Shown here: one piece after another, positions 12,670-20,783 of the stretch
Numbering within the stretch: position 1 is the first letter of the stretch
Layout: every line of letters begins with the position of its first letter
DNA from: Babesia bovis T2Bo
Lineage: Eukaryota > Apicomplexa > Aconoidasida > Piroplasmida > Babesiidae
Direction of reading: 5' to 3'
Length of the DNA: 64,000 nucleotides
Assembly: GCF_000165395.2 (NCBI RefSeq)
Contig: NC_010575.1
Coordinates: 1,721,001-1,785,000 of the forward strand
Notes under the pieces: generated by a model
Told to the model about the DNA's origin: nothing
Database searches by the model: none
The model's input: only the letters and a program-made list of their open reading frames with translations
Position numbers and translations under genes: made by a program

Positions 12670-13407
12670 ATGGTTGGCACTACGTTATTATCGCTGGGTG
12701 ACCGTTTTTCCAACCCTGATGGCGATTATATCGTCCTGGCATCGGAAGCTTCCATTCGCGCACACATTTTGAATCAGCATCTGAACGTGAAAAACGTTTT
12801 GATGATGGGATCAGGATTTCCTGAGGATCTAGATAAGGCAAAATTTGCTACCCATGATGAATACGTTGTGGCTACTGCTGACGGAAAAGCTCGTATAGTT
12901 GCTGAAACTATTTTCGGAGCTGACACTGCTGAGAAGCGCGCTAATATATTGAAGGTTTTGCGTCATCCTTACTGCGACATTGACTCATCATTTGACTTTA
13001 ATAAGATAAAGTTTGTCATTGGTGGTGACACAGTTTGCAGCTGTGGTGATGAGATTTTTGAGAAGCCGGCCGATGAGAAGGAAGCTCTCAAGCAATTTAG
13101 TTCTTATCAAATTCACGACCCGGTTTTCATTACTGGGATATCAATCTACTGTCGTCCCTTGGGTGCGTCTAAGCCTGCGTGTACCTTCTCCGACAAAACC
13201 CATGTTAAATTCCAGCGCATGACTCCTGAGGATATTGATGCTTACATTAAAACTAAGAATTACATAGGTACTGCTGGTTCTTGCAGGGTGACTGCATGTG
13301 CTGAGTCTCTTGTAGAGCGAATTGAAGGTAGTTACACGTCTATAATCGGTATGCCAGCACAAAAACTATCCTACAATTTATGCAAGTTGGCTAACACACT
13401 GTTTTAA
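12670..13407 (+). CDS. Maf-type nucleoside triphosphate pyrophosphatase
   Basis: House-cleaning enzyme of the Maf/ASMTL family, which hydrolyses non-canonical or modified NTPs to NMP and pyrophosphate. 245 residues, single exon. Seen: an N-terminal LASEASIRAHILN, a degenerate form of the family LASxSPRR motif; KARIVAET in the early helix; the metal-site motif VIGGDTVC, equivalent to IGADTVV; EIFEKPADEKEALKQFSSY, matching the KP-x-D-xxEA-xxxL motif; VFITGISIY (the VxTGV strand); KTHVKFQRMTPEDIDAYI, matching the V-F-xxL-xxxxI-xxYI region; and a C-terminal GSYTSIIGMPAQKLSYNLCK, matching the GSYxNVxGLP ending. The first motif has lost its usual arginine pair (SIRA instead of SPRR), which could change substrate choice. 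It starts only 10 bp after the TFIIIC-like stop and converges on the RPB4-like gene with a 13-bp gap. Confidence 0.85.
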   Translation: MVGTTLLSLGDRFSNPDGDYIVLASEASIRAHILNQHLNVKNVLMMGSGFPEDLDKAKFATHDEYVVATADGKARIVAETIFGADTAEKRANILKVLRHPYCDIDSSFDFNKIKFVIGGDTVCSCGDEIFEKPADEKEALKQFSSYQIHDPVFITGISIYCRPLGASKPACTFSDKTHVKFQRMTPEDIDAYIKTKNYIGTAGSCRVTACAESLVERIEGSYTSIIGMPAQKLSYNLCKLANTLF

Positions 13408-13420
13408 TGATTAGTATACA

Positions 13421-13853
13421 TTATATTGTGTATAGTATAGCGTTCTTCGTGCATCCCTCTAGCAATTCCAGTATGACTGACTTTGCTTCATCCACTGATT
13501 TGGGCAGCAGATTTACCACGCTTGCCATCTCAAATTCGTGCAAAGACCCTTCTCGTTCGATGGTTCTGTGAATAGTGTAATCATGACGGTGATTATTAAG
13601 CCTATTGTAGCTTTCGCAAACCTACGTTCTAATATCTACAATAGCACTTCTAAACTTTAATATGGCAAACCGACTTGCATATTCGTGAGATGTCCTGATT
13701 AACCTGTGGTATATACGCCAGGACAGAGACTACCTGCAGTTTAGCGTTCTCATTCCTTTTATGTTGCAAGCGTAGTTGACATAAGCTCAGGCACCTGGCC
13801 TTCTTCAGTTCCTCGTCCACCTCAACCTGATTATATTCCTTCCGCGTATCCAT
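13421..13853 (-). CDS. RPB4/RPC9-like RNA polymerase subunit (exon 1 junction uncertain)
   Basis: Small subunit of the Rpb4/CRCP family, which pairs with Rpb7-type subunits on the polymerase stalk. The last two exons are clear: one ends at 13626 and encodes HEYASRFAILKFRSAIVDIR; after a 60-nt intron (13566-13625) exon 13565-13421 encodes TTIEREGSLHEFEMASVVNL followed by LPKSVDEAKSVILELLEG and a stop, matching the family pattern LHxFExAxLxNLxPxTxxEAKxLxxxLEG. An upstream ATG at 13853 opens a frame (MDTRKEYNQVEVDEELKKA, then CLSLCQLRLQHKR) that also looks like an Rpb4 N-terminus. However, the short introns available there (donor 13735) do not put it in frame with the next exon. A phase-2 donor at 13794 with acceptor 13695 would work but drops the second half of that exon. 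The true 5' structure is open. RPB4 and RPC9 are hard to separate at this divergence. Confidence 0.6.
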
Positions 13854-13930
13854 GAATACGAATTAACCTTTGGGTTACCACTAGCATACACGTTTGTATA
13901 GCATATCACATGCAATGATCGACATCATTA

Positions 13931-15070
13931 CTACTGTTCCAATTTCTCCTCAATGGCAAAACGAAGCAACGCCACTATACCAGTTAAGTTACGTAAAAAC
14001 GAGCACGAAACATGCTCATCAGAAAAGTATAAAACTCGGGCACCCTGCGATTTAGCGTTATCTATTAGCTTATGTACCCGTGTCCTGACCTCTGTGGAAC
14101 CAGTCCTTATCAATTCATCAGATAACAATACCTTCTCTACGGCACCGAGCTCCGTAGCATAAGCCACATCCTCAATACCAATGGATATTGTAGATTCATT
14201 GGCTTCAAGTCGTTTGCGCAGCATGTCTACAGCACGATTGTGCTCTATGTAATGTTGACCAAAGATAGTCACAGCAAATTGTTCATTGCCCATGACTTCA
14301 GTGATGGCATTTCGATCGGATGAAGTGGATCCGCATACAATGAATTTATTTAGATGGCGATGTAGTTCAGAATGGCCAATGGATACAAGTTCCTTGCACA
14401 TGTAATCATAGAAACTGTTTTTCGTAAACCCGGGTCCAGTGATTACCACTGTACGAGTTATTTCAAAGTCAATCGTTTCAGCCAACTTTTGTATAATTGC
14501 CTTGAAAAATGCTTCCAAGGCCTTTTGGTGATGAGAATACCTCATGTTTGATATTTTACGATTGGGTATATTGTGGACCAAGCTAAACACCTCTTTGGTG
14601 AGGTAACGCAACAGAAAATAGAGATTAGCTCGGCCATTATCCAGGACCAAAAATGCTTGCTCAGCCTTGCCTGATATGTCAGTCACCTCCCTCAGCTTAT
14701 CGTTATAATACGAGTTCCACAGTTGCTTGGTGAGGGTAATTTTAGAATGTGGACGTATCTCGGCGGTATGGTACTGCCCTACCTTGACATAAGGATTGTC
14801 CGTTAAATTCCTCCCAGAAACTTGGAGATCATCCTCTGAACAAGCATAGGTTATGCGCTCGATTTCAAGGTGTATATTGAACTTCTTAACCTGTTGGCTA
14901 ACAGCGCCTGTATCGACGTTTTCCTTCTTCACCTTCCTAGAAGTAAACACTGTTATTTCATCTCCCTTAGACAAGAGGTTGTATATGCACCAGATATCGT
15001 CTGGATTCTCAGCAGTTAGTACCAGGGTGACCCCTCCCGATGGATTATTGAAACGTTTATGGACGTGCAT
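13931..15070 (-). CDS. PELO: Pelota / Dom34 (mRNA surveillance, eRF1 paralogue)
   Basis: Ribosome rescue factor; with Hbs1 it recognises stalled ribosomes in no-go and non-stop decay in the cytosol. 379 residues in one exon, normal for the family. The N-terminal Sm-like domain reads GGVTLVLTAENPDDIWCIYN, LLSKGDEITVFTSRKV and YVKVGQYHTAEIRPHSKITL, all positions matching the pelota pattern (PExxEDxWxLYNLIxxGD, TxRKV, G-x-YHTxELE). The central eRF1-like domain has QAFLVLDNGRANLYFLLRY and RTVVITGPGFTKNSFYDYM. The C-terminal domain has GIEDVAYATELGAVEKVLLS, the usual GxxxVxxAxExGAVxxLLxxD pattern. As expected for pelota, the GGQ peptidyl-hydrolysis motif of eRF1 is absent. It is 77 bp upstream of the RPB4-like gene on the same strand. 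Confidence 0.95.
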   Translation of the reverse strand: MHVHKRFNNPSGGVTLVLTAENPDDIWCIYNLLSKGDEITVFTSRKVKKENVDTGAVSQQVKKFNIHLEIERITYACSEDDLQVSGRNLTDNPYVKVGQYHTAEIRPHSKITLTKQLWNSYYNDKLREVTDISGKAEQAFLVLDNGRANLYFLLRYLTKEVFSLVHNIPNRKISNMRYSHHQKALEAFFKAIIQKLAETIDFEITRTVVITGPGFTKNSFYDYMCKELVSIGHSELHRHLNKFIVCGSTSSDRNAITEVMGNEQFAVTIFGQHYIEHNRAVDMLRKRLEANESTISIGIEDVAYATELGAVEKVLLSDELIRTGSTEVRTRVHKLIDNAKSQGARVLYFSDEHVSCSFLRNLTGIVALLRFAIEEKLEQ

Positions 15071-15456
15071 TGGGAGTACTTAAAAATCCAATAAACGGTC
15101 TTCACACTATACACATCCGACATTGGAGCAAGCTCGAGCCATTTGTAGCTAGTGTGTAGCTCCTTTGTCTAAATTGACTTGTTATGGTGGTGCCTACGGT
15201 GGCCGCACTTGTAGATTCCACAAATTCTACTTCTGTACTACTAACCACTACACAGCTATAGGAATCTTGCAAGTTTAATGCTGTGAAAGCAACTGTTCAC
15301 GTATGTTCTCGCTTTGGACTGTGTCCAGCTCCAACCCGTGCTAGGCGACGCGATTATTCCGCTTGATATCGCATAGTTGGATTTGGTAGCAATTGGTATA
15401 GCACTTAACTGCTATTAAGTTGGCATCGTACCAAGTATATTTGCTGGATTCGCATT
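15071..15456. other. Divergent intergenic region between pelota and PAM18
   Basis: 386 bp between the start of pelota (minus) and PAM18 (plus), so it must hold both promoters and 5' UTRs. No open frame, repeat or RNA gene was recognised in it. Confidence 0.6.
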
Positions 15457-15732
15457 ATGCCGTGGCCAATTGTTGCCCTAGCGTGCGGCACGGGAGTACT
15501 GCTTGGTAGGTATATGTATCGAGCTGTGTCGAAATCGAAAGTGCTATATGGATTCGAACATAAAATGTCACTGTCAGAAGCCTGTGCAATTTTGAACGTA
15601 TCAGCCACAGCCCCCAAGGACAGAATCAGGGAACATTACAAACAGCTAATGATGAGGAACCACCCAGACAACGGCGGCTCAACGTACCTTGCTTCCAAGG
15701 TTAACGAAGCGAAGGATTATTTGCTAAAATAG
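15457..15732 (+). CDS. PAM18: PAM18/TIM14 J-protein of the mitochondrial import motor
   Basis: Membrane-anchored J-protein that stimulates mitochondrial Hsp70 at the TIM23 channel. 91 residues, single exon, typical TIM14 size. An N-terminal membrane helix (about residues 4-20, [18 protein letters not shown]) is followed by [20 protein letters not shown], corresponding to the family FExxMxxxEA segment. The C-terminal J-domain reads [20 protein letters not shown], then [20 protein letters not shown], with the HPD catalytic tripeptide followed by the NGGS typical of TIM14. The last residues [11 protein letters not shown] match the family KINEAKDxL ending. Nothing is missing. It is the first of several mitochondrial genes in this part of the window. 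Confidence 0.93.
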   Translation: MPWPIVALACGTGVLLGRYMYRAVSKSKVLYGFEHKMSLSEACAILNVSATAPKDRIREHYKQLMMRNHPDNGGSTYLASKVNEAKDYLLK

Positions 15733-16441
15733 TAAATAAACATAGAACCACTGGATCGACGGCCAGGGACTTTGGCTCAAAATTAGCAAGGTGGTACTCA
15801 TAAAATACACTGAACTAGATACACCACCATTGGGTTCATTAGATACTAATACAACTGTGGATACCTAATGTAGTTACTGTATCGTACATTAACGTTTTAC
15901 TCAGTGTGTAATGACCCGAAGCAAGTTGCAGCGGCGAAACATGGAATCACGCCCGCAAAAGCCATAAAGATGATAAGAGTAAACCTTTTGAGTAAACATA
16001 AAACATGATTTATATTATTGGTGTCATGCAGTTGTACAGGACACAAGGAAGGAACGATTTAGATATAGAACTGTAGGAGAAAGCCACAAAACACCGCCAA
16101 TACTGACCTTTAGGCATTTTCGATTCAGTTTGCTTTGAAATTATTGCACATTTGAGTAGGTGATTTAGCCACGCATATGTTGCTACACAAACAATGCATT
16201 TGTGGTGTCTGAGTAGTGGCACTCTTGCACTCCACTCCATTGTGATTATAATATATTCACCAAGATATTTATCATGTCGCACACACATTCGACATTATAC
16301 ACGTTGCAATAAAACATGTTTCTAGATATGGCTTCGCATTGTATGCCATGTTTAATTCCATCCATGGAATCACATCGGGTCTGATAAATAGCCGGTCAGG
16401 GTTCCAAAAACGGGTTAGCTACCCCTTCCCAAACATATGCG
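15733..16441. other. Gene-free intergenic stretch
   Basis: About 709 bp. A 92-codon minus-strand frame (16010-16288) lies here, but it has no recognisable domain, unusual composition (many Cys, His, Trp) and no supporting splice structure, so it is not called. No tRNA or repeat was recognised. Confidence 0.55.
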
Positions 16442-17263
16442 ATGTATCTATCTCGCATTTTATGCCATAGGCCTGGTGGTATATTCTTTCCCAGATTCGT
16501 GGCCCCTAAGGTTCATGCATATGCACTCTGGAACTCCACTGTACGATACAACCTGGGCACGACAGTTCGTTGGCATCGGTGGTGGAGGTCTAGATTTATC
16601 CCGAAAGATGGCAGGAGTAGTTCAGGAAATGCTTCTACATTTGTGCGGGATGCTAACTCGACCCAGGAAAACAAAAGGCCCATTCCCATCACTATTCGTG
16701 GCGCCGTTGCAAAGGTGAAGAAAAGATTCACGCGCTATTGGGGATTTAGGAGGCCACAACTTTTATTGTCTACCGTTAAGCGATATTTGTACCGTAAGAG
16801 GTTAACGTATGGTCCAAAGCGACCCTCGCGGCACCGAGAAAAACTACGGCAAATAAAAACTCGGGCGGCTGAAAAGTCAGCGGCAGTAAGTTATCAGTAG
16901 ATTGATATTCATTTCTCCGACAGCTGAAAATAAGTGCCATATTCGCCCTCCGTAAATACGGCAAGCTAGGTGCTGGTATCTATCTAGGGTAGGTCATATA
17001 GATACGATTACACGTGATACAGTGTCTACATCGCAACTTTAGTGCTGATGAACATATTAACGTTTGAAGGCTACGTGTCAAGTGATGACCTAAGGAATCT
17101 ACTAGAGCGAATTAACGTCACGCAGTTCCAGGTTCCCGACATGGACAGTTGGATCGCCAAATTCACAGTGGCTTACATTGCCACTAAGGTAGTGGAGCCA
17201 CTGCGCCTGATACTCTCAGTGCTAATGGTACTGGCAATCAAGCGTGGTGGGAAAAGGGGGTAG
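16442..17263 (+). CDS. FAM210/DUF1279-like mitochondrial protein (copy A)
   Basis: Probable three-exon gene: 16442-16885, 16924-16975 and 17043-17263. Exon 1 encodes 148 very basic residues (Arg/Lys/Trp-rich), which would suit a mitochondrial presequence and matrix arm. Exons 2 and 3 give FALRKYGKLGA, then LMNILTFEGYVSSDDLRNLL, then WIAKFTVAYIATKVVEPLRL and ILSVLMVLAIKRG, the pattern of DUF1279/FAM210 (KKYG ... AYxxxKxxxPLRxxxT/Sxxxx), with one or two membrane helices. Intron 1 is 38 nt with good signals. The exon 2-3 junction is the weak point: the donor that keeps the frame (GTATCT, 16976) removes the residues GIYLG that would extend the domain, while the stronger donor five codons later (GTAGGT) breaks the frame. 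Exon 3 is 96% identical over 218 bp to an inverted copy at 24261-24478. Confidence 0.6.
17043..17260 (+). repeat. Inverted duplicate, copy A (218 bp, FAM210-like last exon)
   Basis: 218 bp matching the reverse complement of 24261-24478 with 9 mismatches counted by eye. Similarity begins just inside the exon and stops abruptly at a run of five G before the TAG stop. Seven of the eight changed codons are synonymous; the exception is Ile to Val. Confidence 0.95.
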
Positions 17264-18019
17264 TGGAACAGATGTTTTATTACCCTCGGATAAATAACGA
17301 AGTATATTCCTTTTAAAAAGCGTTGAAATATGTGCTAGGATTTACCTTTTGCTATAGTTGCACCCGCCAGTGCTGATGGCGAAAGGTGGTACTGGGAAAT
17401 TTCAATTTTAAGGGAAAATCTGAATGAAATTTGCTGAAGATAACTCTACGTGATCTGATAAGGTATGATAATGAAGCCTGATTGTTTCTGCAGCCTTTTT
17501 GTCATAGCCGACGATACCCTCCCAACCTACTCAGCCCGAAGTATAGGAACCAGAACAGATCCATCGAAAAAATAGACATCCATAACTTTCTCTTGTTGTT
17601 GATAAAGGGGAATTATGGTAGTTTGCTCATTTTTATGTTTAGGTTGGATTCACCACCGTGGTGGTCATTCCGTACCACCGGAACTGTATGCCATGGTATA
17701 TCTCTTGGTTCCTTTTTGTATGCTACAGCATAGGTAGTTTTACAACCCTTTTTCTGGCCCCACTATGGATGCCTACCCGCCATATGTGCCATCGGGTCCA
17801 TTTATGGCTACTATACATCAGGGGGGAGGTCAACTGTGCTATTCTGGGTCACCTCCCAGAGAGCAACTTGGTGACTACATTTCACACAAAGGGTACATAG
17901 TATGCTCTAAATAGTCTTTAAAAGTTATGTTAAACATATATCTTAGCCGTGAATAGTTTTAGTACATATTACCTTACCAGATCCACCCAACTGAATCACA
18001 TCGGTGCTCCTGGTCGACG
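17264..18019. other. Gene-free stretch upstream of the mtm-like gene
   Basis: 756 bp. Open frames of 80-83 codons (17482-17733, 17658-17900) overlap each other in different frames, are Pro/Trp/Cys-rich and match nothing I know. The stretch presumably contains the 3' UTR of the FAM210-like gene and the promoter of the mtm-like gene. No repeat shared with 19901-20783 was noticed by eye. Confidence 0.5.
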
Positions 18020-19900
18020 ATGGAGGAAACGGGAGCTGTTATTAACGTTGGCACATCGTTGTTCATTGTGTTGGTGGCCCTTGGTATCGCCGGTTGCATC
18101 GCTCTCTTACTGAATGCAGTACTAACAGGAATCGCTGGTTTAGACTCCTACATGCTGTCCACTGCGTTTGACCACAATGCCAACGCCATCCTGGCAACGG
18201 TAATACTGGGAATACTGGTGATATTACATGGAGTTGGGTACTACTGTCAGTACGTCAAGACACCGCTCAGTAAGTGCCATCTATGGCTACTGGTCACAGG
18301 GTCACTCACAGTCCTGGTAGCCGCCTCAGCCGTACTTATGGTTACCAAGGGTCAAGGATTAGGTCCCCAAATTCTTGGCTACTATAACACTGCTTTCACT
18401 GCAACGCAACTGATGGCACTTATGGCATTTGGTGTTTGTATGTGCAAGTCCGGATGTTTCGGAAAATCTAGCTCAAATGCTAGGATAGTTTTCTATGTAG
18501 TTGCCGGAATATATGCAGCATGGTTGCTTGCATACCTCGCCGCGTGCGCTGCTTATGCGGTAATGTACAATAGAGGACAAGGTGTGAGTCATGCAGTCGA
18601 TGCACAACAAAGGATAACTCAATCCTATAAAAGAATTCCATGCGTCAATTACGTACTACTGATAGCACTGACCTTCAGTGCCTACCAGGTAAACTTTTGT
18701 TGTGTACCTGTCACGGGCACCGACTGGACCTTCCTGTTGCTGTTTGGTACATGTGCCGGTATACTACTATCGGTGTTCATGCATTACCAGGGTGGTAACG
18801 GTGCTTTTCACCACAAGATGGAACACATACTAACTGCATTGGCAGCAATAATCATGGGTTTCATGCTGATGTATAGCTACTTCAAGGAGCCGTTTGCTCA
18901 GGTGGTGCCTGACAGAAAGTATACAATCTGGGACCTCGTATTTATACTGCTGGCTGTAGTACTAGCGGGTATTACTATGGCACTGTTAATCAAGTGGAAG
19001 GGTGATAGTCATAGAGGCGAAGATTGGATCCATTATACCCTTCTATCCGCTATGATGGTATGCACTGCCATAGAGCTTGGGATGCTCCATTTTGGATGGG
19101 CTCGTGGCGGTTCTTCTGGCGTAGTTTGGCAAGCTGTCATGGTAATCTTGGTGCTAGAGTTGGTGGCTACACTTGTCATGGTAGTTATAGATGTATGTGG
19201 TGGTGGTAGTGGTAACGGATACGTGTTTACGGTATCCACGACTGTGTATCCCTTACTAATACTCCACCTATTACTAATGCTGGCCAATGTACTAGTATGC
19301 CACTATCACATGCCATTTCCAGGTAACTACCAGCTGTGGCACTGGAGTTTATCACTGTGGGATACTATGTTAGTACTGCTGGTACTAGAGTCACTAGTGG
19401 TACTGGTAATGGCGATATCAGGGGTGCACCAGCAATATACGTTTCATGGTCTTTATGAGAGTGGCCAAGACAATCGTTGCTATGTCGTTCTCGCTCTACA
19501 TGCCATACTATGTGGCACTGCAATTGGTATAATACACTTCAAGGAACCATTGTCACAGTATTGGTCCAAGGACCAACTGGCTTGTGTAGTGCTCAGTGTA
19601 GTGTCACTAATCTCCTGTCTAGGACTTGCATACGATGGGATGAAACCAAAACCTGGAGAGTCACGCAGTGAACCTGGATTCTACTGCCTAGTAGTGTACG
19701 CAATAATTACATTTGGAGGCGCTCTGTACTATGGCTTCCGTAGTGGCCTTATCCAGGGCAGTTGCTTCACTAAGAAGAGCGATGCCAAAAAGCTACAGGG
19801 TAGTGAAGAGGCAGTGTCAAGCATGGAGAGTACTGTGGATGATGCAGAAGACATCTCGCCCGAAGTAGCGTTACAACAGGATAACACTGATGTAATATAG
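18020..19900 (+). CDS. Multi-transmembrane protein of mtm type, 626 aa
   Basis: Single-exon 626-residue protein, hydrophobic almost throughout, with roughly 14 predicted membrane helices and a short acidic cytoplasmic-looking tail (DDAEDISPEVALQQDNTDVI). No cleavable signal peptide stands out; the first helix starts about residue 11 (FIVLVALGIAGCIALLLNAV). Internal similarity is visible: paired helices are joined by short polar loops, and the loop motif recurs (SYFKEPFAQVVPDRKYTIWD near residue 290 and IHFKEPLSQYWSKDQLACVV near residue 510). This suggests repeated two-helix modules. Architecture, intronless structure and lack of wider homologues fit the multi-transmembrane (mtm) multigene family of B. 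bovis, members of which have been reported to be exported and to alter drug uptake; that assignment is from general resemblance, not alignment. It lies alone between two gene-free stretches, flanked by the inverted FAM210 duplicates. Confidence 0.7.
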   Translation: MEETGAVINVGTSLFIVLVALGIAGCIALLLNAVLTGIAGLDSYMLSTAFDHNANAILATVILGILVILHGVGYYCQYVKTPLSKCHLWLLVTGSLTVLVAASAVLMVTKGQGLGPQILGYYNTAFTATQLMALMAFGVCMCKSGCFGKSSSNARIVFYVVAGIYAAWLLAYLAACAAYAVMYNRGQGVSHAVDAQQRITQSYKRIPCVNYVLLIALTFSAYQVNFCCVPVTGTDWTFLLLFGTCAGILLSVFMHYQGGNGAFHHKMEHILTALAAIIMGFMLMYSYFKEPFAQVVPDRKYTIWDLVFILLAVVLAGITMALLIKWKGDSHRGEDWIHYTLLSAMMVCTAIELGMLHFGWARGGSSGVVWQAVMVILVLELVATLVMVVIDVCGGGSGNGYVFTVSTTVYPLLILHLLLMLANVLVCHYHMPFPGNYQLWHWSLSLWDTMLVLLVLESLVVLVMAISGVHQQYTFHGLYESGQDNRCYVVLALHAILCGTAIGIIHFKEPLSQYWSKDQLACVVLSVVSLISCLGLAYDGMKPKPGESRSEPGFYCLVVYAIITFGGALYYGFRSGLIQGSCFTKKSDAKKLQGSEEAVSSMESTVDDAEDISPEVALQQDNTDVI

Positions 19901-20783
19901 TTTGGTGTACTGTGGTGAAGTGTTTTTAGTCCGTTATTAATCCTGTAACAGTTTTTCTTGCCTGTATCACTAAATTTCCAGATGCAATTTTTGTTAGTCT
20001 CGCCATTCAAAGTGGTTAGAACAATTTTATGTAATACAGGGAGGTATTATCAGCCGCATAACTTATATCCATTTATTATCAGGAGCGTAACTTACCTCCA
20101 TTGTTACACAATACATACAGAAGTAAGGGTACATATAGGTGGTTACCAAAGAACCAGAAAATCGTGTTGCATTTCTTGAGAATGAACATTGCACTCTATC
20201 ACATTAATTATATAGAATATGGGATGGTTACATCTCATGTCGGCGGTATATTGTCTATTTGTGTTACCGCCCTACATGAATTTAGCCCTACAGTGGTTTA
20301 TAATGTGGTGTTATTACTTACCATATTACTTCCTTGGTGCTATGGTATCACAATACAGTATAATAGACATTGCTGTTAACACAACTGCAACATGGCAGTA
20401 ATGGGGAAACCGTTGTGTGTGACCAAACGTAATAAATGCATCACTGTACTTACCGTTATGAGTACGATGCCGGTAGCATATGGCTTATGTATAGGGTCCT
20501 TCAGGTAGCGATGTGCTATGTGGGTAGTTCTACCAAAAGATTAAGGGATGATGGGACAAGCAGTGGTGCTTTCTCTTACGTGTATTCAGTTAATTTCTAT
20601 AGAGTTTTGTCGTACATTCACAATATAGTTTCCCCAGTATGTATGGTAAATAGGCTTATTGAAGCAAAATATCTGTACTTCTGGAACATATAATCTCCGT
20701 GTTGGGGAGCTTTGACTATGAGCTCCAGGTTACCTACTTCCTTTCCATGGTGATGGTGCAAACAATAGCGTGAAACAGTTGGT
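19901..20783. other. Gene-free stretch downstream of the mtm-like gene
   Basis: About 880 bp between the mtm-like stop and the convergent CLEC16A-like stop. A 60-codon hydrophobic frame (20219-20401) and an 85-codon frame (20436-20693) are present, but neither has a convincing start context, splice structure or known domain. The hydrophobic one could be a decayed fragment of an mtm-like gene; I could not show that. Confidence 0.5.

Noticed and set aside
16010..16288. 92-codon minus-strand frame
   Set aside because: No domain, odd Cys/Trp-rich composition, no splice or neighbour support.
20219..20693. Hydrophobic frames as a decayed mtm pseudogene
   Set aside because: Composition is suggestive, but no stretch aligned by eye with the mtm-like gene.
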